From Maylandia zebra (lineage: Eukaryota > Chordata > Actinopteri > Cichliformes > Cichlidae): a DNA stretch of 64,000 nt. A program made the position numbers and the translations under genes. The notes under the pieces are model-generated. The model searched no databases, was not told the DNA's origin, and saw only the letters and a list, made by a program, of their open reading frames with translations. How positions within the stretch are numbered: the stretch's first letter is position 1; every line of letters starts with the position of its first letter. This document shows positions 46,610-59,400 of the stretch, piece by piece. The DNA lies in contig NC_135170.1 in the NCBI RefSeq assembly GCF_041146795.1, positions 23,988,033 to 24,052,032 on the forward strand. The letters are read 5' to 3'.

Positions 46610-46839
46610 GAAGTCACGTGTAGCCCTCTCCCGACAGATCGACGTCACGTTAAGCGCCGATTGGCTGAACCTTTCGGCTACAGCGTGACCTGTGCTCTGA
46701 TTGGTCCGTGATTCCTGTCAGTCATTTTTTTTCTATCGCCCTCTCATAATGCAGCATGGGCGAAAATACTAGATTGAAGAGCTTCATCTGAGGAAGCAGA
46801 GGCTTCTAGTTTAAATTATTTTGTCCCGTTGAGTGAAAG
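46610..46839 (+). promoter_or_regulatory. usp36 promoter and non-coding first exon
   Basis: A dense set of promoter motifs: CACGTG (E-box) at about 46615, GACGTCACG (CRE-like) at about 46640, and two CCAAT boxes read as ATTGG at about 46659 and 46700. An exon-like stretch follows and ends at 46839 in AAAG before GTAAGTGAACG, a very good donor. It lacks a TATA box, as expected for a housekeeping gene. The coding start lies 3.6 kb downstream, so this is a 5' UTR exon. Confidence 0.65.
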
Positions 46840-47851
46840 GTAAGTGAACGGAAAGGCGTATTCGTGTAATATCTGTTCGCTGCTTGTTTACGTGGTGCTG
46901 TCGTTGGGCTAAGAGGCGAGATGTGGCGGTTAGGGAGGTTTGTTAGCTACCTGGGTGCTGGGATGCTAACCACATTGCAGCACTGAGGGAGGCTGGCTTT
47001 CGCCACGTTAAGCTAGCTTGGCTGCTAACCGCGTTGCTCCACTGTTAAACGATTGAATAGCAGAACACGAATCAGTCGACAGCAGGGACAGATAAACGAT
47101 TAAATATCGAGCAGTTGCGATATTTAGCGACGCTTCCTGTATAAATTTTAAACGGTTCAGGGCGAGATTAGCTGCGGCTGTAGATAAGCAAACTAGCATT
47201 CAAGCTTTGGTGATTGGCCCATAGTGGTGGGACCAGTAGGTGAGCAGCTACACCGGCTACTTCATGGAGCTCTTAACGACCTTTAGAAAAAACAAGACCT
47301 CAAACTAGCTTAAATTATGCGTCCAGGTAGATTTATAAGCAGGTCAAAACAATAAGCTGTGGGATTTAAGAAGTGAAATCTCTACACTTTGAGTGTGCTT
47401 GTGGGAGTGTGTTGAAGCGAGTGAGTAGCTTTTTGTAGATCTATATATTAAACCTGGAGTAGTCCAGTTTTGGGGGGTTTTTTGGTGTCATTAGACAAAC
47501 CTTTGCAGCAAGTTCTTTAAGAGTGATCTGAACCCTCAGTTTTAAAAACATATAGGATGGCCCAATGCTCCTCTAGTGGTGGTGGGTGACTTAGATATGG
47601 GAGAAGGTGAGGGCTGAATGCATGTTTTCATATTCTGGTGTTTTGTTTTAATAGTTTATGGATTTTTTTTTCCTCTGTCGTTTGAGTAGTAGTTGAGAAT
47701 GAATTATTTCAGGGATAAATTATGCTGAGTAAGTAATGTTAATTATCCAAAGCTTCTGTGGCTCAACAAGACAATAAATAAATAAAACATGTAAAGCTAC
47801 CCGCTGTGGTGACCCCTTGTAAATAAATGCCCTTTTTTAATGATATATTGC

Positions 47852-47854
<3 letters not shown>

Positions 47855-47884
<30 letters not shown>
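47855..47884. repeat. (AT)n microsatellite
   Basis: About 15 AT units in the first usp36 intron. Confidence 0.95.
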
Positions 47885-47887
<3 letters not shown>

Positions 47888-48644
47888 TCCTATATATTCA
47901 AAAAGAATCATTTTTTTAAAATGTTCTCATAGTTTGTTTTGTGTCATAATTCAACATTTTTGGTAGCCCTTGAAGTCACCTGCATCCAGCAGTAGTTTAG
48001 GCAGGATATGTGCACGATCTATGTATGCATAGTTTACGAAATGCAAATAAAGAGTCAGTATTGGGTAATGCAAGTATTCACTGGAGGGTACTTGAAAGTA
48101 ATCCCACTGTCTCTACATTTTTTTTATTTTTTTTATTCTTTGTTTAAATATTAGTAGCTAACATAATTTGCTATTGACTGTCCATAAAAGCACTTAATAA
48201 ACTAATTCAGCTGCAATCTATCCTACAAAAGTAAAAGCTAGTTTTGGTTGCTCACTTATTCGGAAAGGATCGCGCCGCATGTTTACACAGGATGCCCTTC
48301 GTGATGCAATCCCAGAAGGAACTCTCAGGATCAAACTGAGGTTCTCCGAACTTTCACTGTGCAATATGGAGTCAATCTATCCTTTACGAGTCAGTTTTCT
48401 AAACATCTAAATTTAAGTTCAATATCAGTTGTGTTCCTACAAATTGAATGAAATATTTTCATATCAGTGTGAGGATTACCTTTTAAAATCGGAAACAACC
48501 AGGTTATAAGTTTTTAAACCCCTGTAAATAGGCTTTAAGTCGTATTGTTTAGTTTGACATTGCACTACATATTGATTACATAGGCAAAATGGCTTAACAA
48601 GACCTTACGCTTAATGACTGTCTGCCTGTGTACATCCCTTCCTT

Positions 48645-48725
48645 CATTGAATGGAATAGCCCTTTATTGTCATGGTACATGTACAACGAAAAAGGCAAAG
48701 GGCATTGATGGAAAGTGGAACAGAA
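48645..48725 (-). repeat. Retroelement 3'-tail-like fragment
   Basis: CATTGAATGGAATAGCCCTT, TATTGTCATGGTACATGTAC and AACGAAAAAGG look, in reverse orientation, like the 3' end of a fish non-LTR element (TTCCATTC repeats and CAATAAAGG). The fragment is short. Confidence 0.45.
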
Positions 48726-50469
48726 AACAAAGCCATGCTAACATAAATTACCACATAAAGTGAAAACTTATTAAAGTTGGCTTTAAGATATCTGAAGTAC
48801 TCTTAACATTAAAAAGCTTTACCAGTGTAATTTTATGCTTGATGTAAGCTTGAGTTGACAAGACGAGGAATTGTATTTGTTTTATTTTTGGATGTAATCG
48901 ATTTTCTTTTTTTTCTCAAATTAAGCATCGGTGTAAGTAATTATTCCCAGATTATCACTGTTTGTGAAAACCTTCACTCACCTTAAAATGACCCGTGTCT
49001 TAAATAGCATCATTTGTTAGTTATGCAACCAGCATATCCCAAACAGCAGTCAGAAAGTTTCTGTGTTATCAGTAATGTGACACAATCGGATTAAACATCC
49101 GTGTTTTGGTCAGCGCATCAGCAGAGCTGCCTGTTTGGACGGTTGCATCACTGCAGTTAGCTCCCTCTCCCTGTGGGCTCTGTGCTTCTTAGTTGTATCA
49201 GTATCAGCAGCACGTGAAGGTCAGCATGCCCTTGTGCATACAATGCATGTTCGGCCCTCCTTCCCTCTTCATGACGTCACTGCCTACTCTGATGAGTAAG
49301 TCGTAGTGCTGTATTGTCTCTATGATGTAGCCTTCGCTTCTGTTTGTTTGTTTTTTTTTCCTTAGATGTTTTGTTGTCTTTATCTGGGGGGGACGGTATC
49401 ATTTGTATGGGTAAACTGAGAGAAGATTGAATGTTTTACACACTCACCATCAAAATATGGCGTTGCTATGCTGTGTAATAATAGCTTACTCGTAAGTTTA
49501 AAAAGTAAGTCACAGGTTCAGCGATTGATAGTTGAATGTGTTACTCGAGGGATTGCAGGTCACCTACTCTCCGACCCTCTAATGCTCCGTAGTTTGGAGT
49601 TGCTCTCTGTTAACTGCAATGATCAGCTGTGTAAACAATGTGTCACTCTTTCCTTTGGACTTTGATCTCCTCATTTCTTCCCGCTGCAGTCAGCCGGCCA
49701 GTCAACTTGATCGACTAACACCCTTCATCAGCTGTTTAGTTTAGCAGCCTGAATCAGAGCTCCTTTACAGCTGCCTGGTGTAAAGCAGCAGTTCTCAACA
49801 CTAAAATGGTCTTTGTGTACATTAAGCTGCTTTTTATGTGTAGAAACAGTACATGGAAAACACTTTTAGGTTTACTGTTATTACTTGTTACTGTAGATCT
49901 CTAACTGTTGTGACAAAATTTAAGGAGCTACAGCTTTGCTGATTATGCACTCACTGGAGTTGAGAGGATGACAAAAAATTTGATTAGGTCAAAATGTGAC
50001 TTGTATAAATGTAATTTGGCAGTTAACTACAGCTGCTCACACCTTATGTGTAAGCATAAATGCTCTCCCTCTCCTATCCCATACACTCCCCCACCCTATG
50101 TTACATCTGATGCCTTGCATAACTGCAGGGACAGCTGCCAAGACCCAGCTGGAAGCACTCAGTCCTTATCTCTCTTGTAAGGTGATGTCAGAAAATGTGC
50201 CTAGAGAGGTGCCCACTGGAGGGCAAACAAACGGGCTTAATTTATTACCTATGAGAGAAATTTAACTTGTATTTGCAGGTTTAATTTTGCTCATGTTTAA
50301 CTCTGAAACAAAGTAATTTTGTGTGAGCATTTTTTGCAGATATAAAAAAAAAAGGATGGCATGTCATTGATATCATTGAAATGGTACATTTTTATTTTTA
50401 TTTTTTTGTGCAGTCTTGAGAAGTGATGCTGACACTCAATCTGTTTGTCCCCACAGTGATGTTCCAACA

Positions 50470-53400
50470 ATGCCGATAGTGGATAAACTCAAGGAGGCTT
50501 TAAAACCTGGCCGAAAGGACACAGGCGATGAGGGTGACCTCAACAAGCTATTGGCCTCTTCTGCCAAGAAGGTCCTTTTGCAGAAAATAGAGTTTGAGCC
50601 TGCCACCAAGGGGTTCTCCTATCAGCTCGACAGCCTAAAGAACAAGTATGTGATCCTCAATCCTAGGACTGAGGGTGCTACAGCACAGAAAGCTGCAGAG
50701 CCTGCTCAAATTAAGAGGCAAGGTAAGCTCTCAAAATGAACTGAAAATTGAGCAGAATTTGATGGCCTGACATTTTCCATGTTTGACCTTTTGTTCTTTG
50801 ATGCTTACCCTGAAAGCTCAGTTCTGGCGTTCTGTCCTCGGCTAATGTCACAAAATTGCCTGTACCCCTTCTTTAGTCTTAGAGAATGTGGTCGGGGGCC
50901 AGAGCGATGGGATCCCTGCTCCGCAGAAGATGCTCTTTCCGGGGAACAAGATCACCCTTAAGTGGGAGCGTGTGTACAGGGTGGGAGCCGGCCTCCATAA
51001 CCTTGGAAACACCTGCTTCCTCAATTCCACAGTGCAGTGTCTCACCTACACGCCGCCACTTGCCAACTACTTACTCTCAAAGGAGCACAGCCGTGTCTGT
51101 GAGTAGATTTACTATCCTATTTACTTATTTTTTTTTTTATTTTAAACACTAACAGTTTCTCACACAGTTTGGGGAATTACTTTTACCTGGCCTATATCCC
51201 TGTGTGTGCCTGAAGAAGGAAAAACAAGAAGTGTAGCTTCATTTGGTTCAGCTAGTTTATTTTGAGCTCCCAATCATCCAGGGATTTCCTTACCTGGATG
51301 ATTGTGCATGCATCAAGACATTTATTATTTGGAGCGTTTTTTTTTTTTTTGTTTTTTTTTTTACTCGTTTTGATCATCTCATTCAAACAGACTCTATATA
51401 AAAGATTAACATATTGTAATATCAGCAGCTGGTTTGTGGAATGCCTTTTAACCCCTTAAATTTGAGTTAAAGGTATTGTTTTTGTATTTAATGCTAACAC
51501 CTGCTTATACTTTTATGTTATTTGTAACTCCTCTTCCTCTTTGTTGTTCAGGTCACCAGTCAGGCTTCTGTATGATCTGTGTAATGCAGAACCATATCAT
51601 CCAAGCCTTCGCCAACACAGGCAACGCCATTAAGCCCGTCTCCTTCATCAGAGACTTAAAAAGTAAGATCGCCCTCCTTTAACAGTGCCTGAGCAGTTTA
51701 TGCCTTCTAGGTTTATCTCAGACGTCACATTTATTGGTTGGCTACTCTCAAGGGTAATGTGTTGCAACAGTGTCCCGTATGACAACAATGGGCAGTAACT
51801 GCAGTATAGAAGTGGAGCAGTGAGACTGCAGTTAGTGAATGAATCCCACGTAGACAGTAGCGATGAGGTGTGAGTAGTGCCCTGACACGGCGAGTTACTG
51901 TGCTGTAGTTTCATTGCACCCTAGTCCCCTCCCTACCTGGCTGCTTCCTCCTTATGTGATGCTGCAATCATGTCTCCACCTCCTGTGCCTCATTTTCTCT
52001 GCCTCCCTCCTTTCCCAATGCCCTTTCTGTCTCCTTGTGACTGCGGGCTTTAGCACAAAAATGTACAGGCCACCTGCTTTCTCCCCCCCATCAGAGCTCA
52101 GGATGCGCTGTATGTGTGTTCAGGTTTTTTATACATTGATTTAGCTAGTGGCCTCCTCTGTAGCTTAAAATGTGCCGCTAATGCTGGAACAGTTTAAATG
52201 CACACATTGAAATATCAACCTCGGTATTTCTAGTCCAACTCTAAAGGCCATTAATACAGTGCCATATCACTGCACAAAAACAAAAGAGCTTACTGCTGCC
52301 GATTCCTGAACTGCCACCAGATCTCACAGCTGAGGTTTCACAAACAAAATAAAAACACGACACACCAGTATTAATACCCACAGCTTTAATGTCTTCAAGA
52401 TGTTGCCTCTCTCCTCTCCTGGAAGTGCCTGGAATAGATCATTAGTGCTTGATGTATTATATTCCTTTTTCCCCACTCTCGGGTGACTCATTGTTGTGAA
52501 TGTGCAGGGGTGCTATGCTGGGAATATGTTGATGACCACATTCTAATAGCTCATCCAGTTTTCCATTAGGAAATAACAGTAGGGTACATTATCTCTACTA
52601 TGAGACTCTTACTGCAGATTAGACGCCGCTCTGTAACCATAACATGTTTATTGGGTCATTATGCCATGGTCTGGGTGAAAGCTCTAGTTTGATTGGCTGC
52701 AGGGTGTACTGTATTTCCTGATAAAGGACCTTTATGTAGTTACAGTGAAACAGCCAGCCCACTGTTTGAAATGAATGTGCTGACCTAACCTGTTTCTATA
52801 ATAGTTACAAAAAAGTGTGACTGTTAACCTGGGGAAAATGACAACTTGGATGGCTGGAGTGTAGCTAAAGAGACTGGACACAAAGGACAGGAGGTGCTAG
52901 TTTCTAAAGGAAGAAACAAAGGACTGCTAGAGTTTTGTACTGTCCAGTTTGCCAGTGTAGGAAGAGTATAGTGCCAGCCTATAAAAGGAGTGGTATTTAT
53001 CATATTACCTCGACATGCATGTATTTCCTTTGAGTGCCGAGAGAGAGCCGATGAATCGGCTCACTGATTGTTGTACATCACTACTATCTGTATTAGCCAT
53101 TCACTTTATAAGTGTGCACATGTGCCGTGTCATATTTTAATAGTTAAATGACTATAATCAGTTATTCTTGTTATGAAGACTATAGAGAGAACCTAATTTT
53201 ACGTTGTGGGCCAGTTCAGTTAAATCTCAGTGGGTCAGACAAATCGGTTAATCACCTAATGACCATTTAAAAAAACCTGATGTGTTCTCCTTAAGTCTTC
53301 ATGTTTCTGCATTGTAAAGAAATGCTGCTGTAGTAAATGAAAGTAAAAAGCATTGCTGTTAGACTTTGTCTATAAGAAATAAAGTTGTAAACATTAAAAG

Positions 53401-56400
53401 CACTTGTAACTCCTTCCTGATCTTTGACGTGTAATTAAAACAACAACAAAAATAAAAAAAATAATAGAAAAAAATCTTTGAATTAACAGCAAAATTCAGT
53501 TTTTACATTTTGTTTGTGTATAAATAAAAACATTTCTGTAGAAAATTATGGAAAACAATAACTTTTCTGTTATTTAATAATGAAAATATTACTTCAATTT
53601 GTGACCTTTAATGGTTTACTTTGGTGTCTATCAGGCCATAAGTGATAAGCTGTCATGCTATAAATAAGAAATGAATTTTTTGTTAGGTTTTTTTATTTTT
53701 AATGAACCTCTACAGTTTCTTGCTTTGCTTTCACTTATTGTCAGAAATCACGATATGTAACAAATGTCTGTGACCTCAGTCAGATAATCTGGGTAGTCAG
53801 TGGTTGATCTATTTCTTTAATGAGCCTGTGGGTCATTGCAGTTCATCAACATTTTATCAAATACAAGGAACATTATTGACAAGTTGGAAAGTGAGAGACG
53901 CCTTTCTCTGAGCCTCCCTGTCTCAGTAAGTGCGAGGCTAGAGGAAAAATGTAACTCTGGTAAAGCATGAAATCTGACAGGCTCTTTGTCGTCCACAGAA
54001 ATTGCAAGACATTTTCGCTTTGGTAGTCAAGAGGACGCCCATGAATTTTTGCGGTACACCATCGATGCCATGCAGAAAGCCTGTCTCAATGGCTATCCGA
54101 AGTAAGGATTTATGCTTCTTATGATATTTGTTTAGTCATTAGTCATTACATGAATAACTTTTGTCTTTGTGTTTTTAGGCTTGACAGGCAGACCCAGGCC
54201 ACGACACTGGTTCACCAGATCTTTGGAGGTTACCTCAGGTCAAGAGGTATTGACTGATGAATAAACACGCAGCTCAGATTAAGTCTTAATGGTTTGATGC
54301 AGGTTAATACTCAATATACTAAATTAGGCTAATATAATCTTTTTAGTCATGCATGGAAAACAGAGAGGTGTCATATGTGTGTATCTTACCTTGGCTTAAG
54401 ATGCAGGTATCCTGTGTAATTATTTTATTTATTTTTTTAGAAAAAGACACTACATTGTCAAAATTTATTTAACTATTCAATCTCTGTGTTTTACTTAAGA
54501 ACCCACTGCTCAAATATTCTAATTTAAATTGAATTAAAATCTTATTAAAAGAGACATTCATTATGATTAACTTTCATATTGAAAGTGAGAGGTTAAGGAA
54601 CAGTTCGTGTAATTTCTTTTATGTGGGTTCAAGAGTTTCGCTTGTTCTATAATGGAAAAATAGAAACGAGTTAAAATGTAAAAGGAATTTCCCCTTAAAG
54701 TTTGCTCTAATAGTCAGATGAGGTTGTTTGAGGTGCCTGACAGTTTCATGTTTACAGGAAATTGAACTGAGGTTGCTGCAGCTTCAACAGATTTTACTTA
54801 CAAGTACTGTCAGAAGAGTGAGACTTGTTTTTTTTGCCTTTCAGTAAAATGCTCTATTTGTAAAAGTGTCTCAGATACGTACGATCCTTACCTGGATATC
54901 GCCGTTGAGATTCGGGTATGTTGCACGATATCTCCTTATTGTATAACGTTTATTTTCATGGAAATGTTCATGTTTCTGTCTTTGGAAAGTTTGGTAACGT
55001 AATTTCTGTTGTGTTGTTTTAGCAAGCAGCAAACATAGTGCGAGCCTTGGAACTGTTTGTTAAACCAGATGTTTTAAGTGGAGAGAATGCCTACATGTGT
55101 GCCAAGTAAGTTCCCCTCTCATGTAGTCAGAAATGATTCAAAATACTTTCACCAGACACTTCATTAGGTACACCTTGTTAGTACTGGGTTGGACCCCATT
55201 TTGGCTTCAGAGCTGCTTTGATTCTTTGTGGCACGTATTCAGCAAGGTGCCTCTTGGGCCATATTGACATGATGGCATCACACAGCTGCAGATTTGTTGG
55301 TAGCACATCCGTGATGCAGATCAGTATAACTGCAGTAGCTCAGTAGTTTCCGAAATAGACTGGTTGTGGATGGCAGACGGGCCAAACCACGTTCAAAGTA
55401 ATTTAAATCACCTTTCTTCTCCATTCTGATGCACAGTTTCAACTTCAGCAGGTCGTTGTGACCATGTGTACGTACCTAAATGCATTTAGTCGTTACCATG
55501 TGAATGGCTGACTAGATGTTTACATTAAGCAGTTGAACATGTGTATCTAACAAAGTCAGTGGTGAGTGTAAATCTTAAAATTTTTGGGGAAAAGGTCTTA
55601 AAATTAAAAAAAGATTAAAGAGTGTCGTCATAATTTTTATTTTTCGTCCTCTTCAGGTGCAAAAAGAAAGTGCCGGCCACCAAGCGCTTCACAGTGCATC
55701 GAACATCCAACGTACTCACCCTTTCACTGAAGAGGTTTGCAAACTTCAGCGGTGGAAAAATAACAAAGGTTAAAGAATTTTCACGACACGGACTGATTTT
55801 TAGCAAAACTGCCTCATTCCTCTATATATCTCACACCTTTCTGTCATTTTCTTCTTCTTTTTCAGGATGTTGGTTACCCAGAATTTCTAAACATCCGCCC
55901 TTACATGTCTCAGAGCTCAGGCGATCCTGTCATGTACGGCCTCTATGCTGTTCTGGTGCATTCAGGCTACAGTTGTCATGCTGGACACTACTATTGCTAT
56001 GTGAAGGTAAGACGGTATAGATAAACAATCTTTTTAGTGTGCGTGTGACAGGAACGTGAAGGAAAATTGGCTTTAAAAATCCTTCCACTCCGTCTTGTGG
56101 ATTCCGATCGGGAAAGGTGACAAATTAGGTGTCAGCGATCTGAATTTAAAGTTCCTTTTCTACACTGTTTGTGAAAGCTTGTTGTGAAACTTTCCCATTA
56201 ATACGTCAGTTTTGTGGAGTCAGAAGTGACTATATGTGGACAAGAGAGTGGATTGTTAATAGCTTACCATAGCAGACCTGGATAACAAGCTGTATCCATC
56301 GAATATACCAGTACAACACATTTACACAGATAGCTGCCAGTTTTTGCCAAATATCGATCTTCACCAAAAGTCAGGGTCACATTGGTTTCTCTCAGTTCCT

Positions 56401-59400
56401 TTTTAAAAGCTAAAAGTTAACAAATCCCTTTCACAGCTAAACTAGTGATTAAGATTTGAGAGCTTTAGTTATCTTTACAGGGAAAATGGCTTTATTTTAT
56501 GTTTCTTCCCTCTTTTATCCTCACAGGCAAGCAATGGACAATGGTACCAAATGAATGATTCAATGGTGCACTCAAGTAACATCAAAGTGGTCTTGAACCA
56601 GCAGGCTTATGTGCTTTTCTACTTGAGGTGAGACGGTAGCGAGTGATGCAAGAGATCAAAAAAGATGTCTGTACCTCCTGGATGTGCAGTCCAACAAACT
56701 AGAGTCTGTGTTTGTGTGTTAAAGGATACCTGAAACCAAGAAAAATGCAGATGGGCAGACCACCAAGCAGGGGATGTTGTATTCCGGGAAGAATACGGCA
56801 CCATCGGAACAGATAAAGAGGTCCAACTTGAACGGGCCTCTCTCTTCCCCACAGGTGAAAAAGGTATAAGAAATATTTGGCTTTTTGTAAAATAGTAAAT
56901 GTATGTGTTAAACTTTCTAGCTTTTAACATTCTGGATAAAAAATGTAAGAAAAGTCCTCGTTTTCTTGATAGAAACTTGAGCCAGCCCAGCTGCGCAAGA
57001 TCCAGTCGATGGACGGTGGTTTGGGTTTGCCCATTTCCAGGAACGGTGTGAGCACTCAGCCACAGCCCCGACTGTCCAACTGGACATCCTCTTCCAACGG
57101 TCTGCCAAAGCTGCCGGGTGGACCCGCAGTTATAGAGGAACCTTTCAAGAAGGTGAAGAAGCCCTCTTCGCAGAGCCAGCTGCCATCCCGCAGCAGCACT
57201 CCGACCCCTTCCAACAACGGGGTCAGCAGAACGGAGGGAGATAAAAAACAAGGTGGAGAAGGCAGAGGCATGGCAGCGTCTACCTCATTTAAGTCTTTGT
57301 CTGACTCCTCCTCTGCTGACACCACTGAGTCAAAGGTACGGTATAAAGTCAACAAGCATGAATACAAATGTTACATTAAGGGTGAAATCTTGACAGGGAT
57401 TTTTAATTTTGATCATCAGGTAATAAAAAATACTCAAAATATTTGAGTGCTGTGAAAAGCAGTGGCATTTCTTTAGGGAAACATGCTTTCCTACAGAGAT
57501 TCAGTCTACAGTAGCATGAAAACAAGGATTCTCTCACATTTCAGAAGCCATGTTTGATGTAAAAGATCAGATCTGCAGCTTCACAAAAGCATAACCGCCA
57601 CCTGTGGTTTTCTCTCTCTGGACCAGGACTCCGTTGGTCCCAAAAGTGCACCAGTAGGAGAGACTCCCTCCACTCCTCGGAAAGGCTCCAGCGGCCTGGC
57701 GTCTCCAGCAAGGAGCGTGGAGCGCTCTCAGAGCACAGAGGAGCAGAAGACGGCAAAAATTAAACCCCCGGCTCTCGGCAACATCACATCTGAAGCCACC
57801 AGCACCATGTCACCTCCACCTGCCAAGAAGCTTGCCCTGTCGGCCAAGAAGGTGAACGTCATCCCCATCCACAGCAGTTGCCTCACTTCCTGTCTTACTA
57901 CAAACTCATAATAATTCTGCTTCCTGTCGTGTAACGCCACACCTGCTGTCACAAATTGCACCGTTGATTTCAATTAGTCTTTTTTATTCAGGCAAGTTAA
58001 AGAGTGGTGTTGTGTTACGTTTTATGCCTTTTATGTAATGTCTTATTTCTCCAGTGTACCGTCTAATCAACCACATGTTAGCACTTGTTTAAAGTTTGTC
58101 TTCTTTTCCTTTAGTTTGTTCTTTTTTCCTAATCATTTCTAATTCTTCTCTGCCATACCCTTTCTACTTTGTTTTCCTCTCTCCACCCCCCCCCCCCAAT
58201 CATCCTTTTAATCACCCTGTTTTTTTCCTTTATTTACTCTCTTCCTTATTTTTGTCACACTCATGGCTATTTTCTTTAGACCACCAAGTTTTTATTTATG
58301 TCGATAACTGCAGGCTCGCAGCCGGAGTCCGAACAGCATTGATGTTCTGCCCCGTTTGCCGTCCAGTGACCCCATGCATCAAAATCAACTTAACTCCCTC
58401 ACCCTTGCCTCACCCACTCCCACTCACAGGTATGTATATGGAAACCTGTTTCGTATTGCGAATACTCACACTAGGCATGGTTGAGTTGTACAGTCCTCTG
58501 CCACTTAGGGGGTCAGTATACTCTTAATGTGAGTGTATCCATTCAAATTTTGACACCCAAAAACAAAGACGATCCTTATTTCTTTTCCAGAGCTGATCCA
58601 TTCCATTCATGTAAAGTCCAATCATCACCTTTAGCCCATTCAACTGGATCCTTCAAACTGCAGAGTCCTCAGAAACAGTCCCTTTTCTCCACACTGCAAA
58701 AGCCAAGCGTGAGCCTTCCTCCTAAAACAAACGGTCTTCACTGTCCAGGCCCAAAGAGTCCCAAGTCTTCCAACAAGCTCAACTCAGTGGTTCAAGAACC
58801 AGACCTTGACGACCCTCCCGCTCAAAATGTCAAACACAAAAAGAAGAAGAAGAAGCGGCGGCATTCTGAGGTGGAGAGCGTCCCAGAGCCAGTCACATCC
58901 CCAGCTCCACAGACACAGTGCACTGCAGCAGAGTCCGATGGCGAGAAGAGGTGCAAGAGGAAAAAGAAGAAGCGAAAGCGGCTGGACGAAGACGGAGAGA
59001 AGGCGAAGGAGCGGGCGTGTGTCTCGTCTCATTTGGACACGTCAAGCCAGGAGGAGGACTGGTGTCAGAGTGGCATGTGGAGCCTGACCCCTCAGTCCAG
59101 TGCAGAAGAGTCTAAGAAAAAGCCTCAGTTATCCGCTACAACTCCATCGCAGTGTGAGTCAAACCGGAAAAAGCAGGAAACGGATTGTGTGTTGAAGAAG
59201 AAGAAAAAGAAGAAAAAGAAAGACAATGTGGGTCAGTCAGGAGACGCTCTGCAGGATACAGTGTCTGCACGCTCTACAACAGAAAGGTTGGTTCGAGTCT
59301 GGTTATGTTTGTTCTTCACCTGAAGTTGAGTTCGTGTGTAAAGCTCTCAGAAAGTCTACATTACTGGCTTGACTCTAGGAATCAAGAACTTTTCTAAATG

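Larger units (their letters stand above)
46840..50456 (+). other. usp36 intron(s) before the coding start
   Basis: Contains (AT)n at 47855-47884, a short repeat piece at about 48265-48330 (GGATGCCCTTCGTGATGCAA) and a probable LINE-like tail at 48645-48725. No coding exon was recognised. A short leader exon might lie at about 50414-50440, after an acceptor at 50413, but this is not supported further. Confidence 0.5.
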
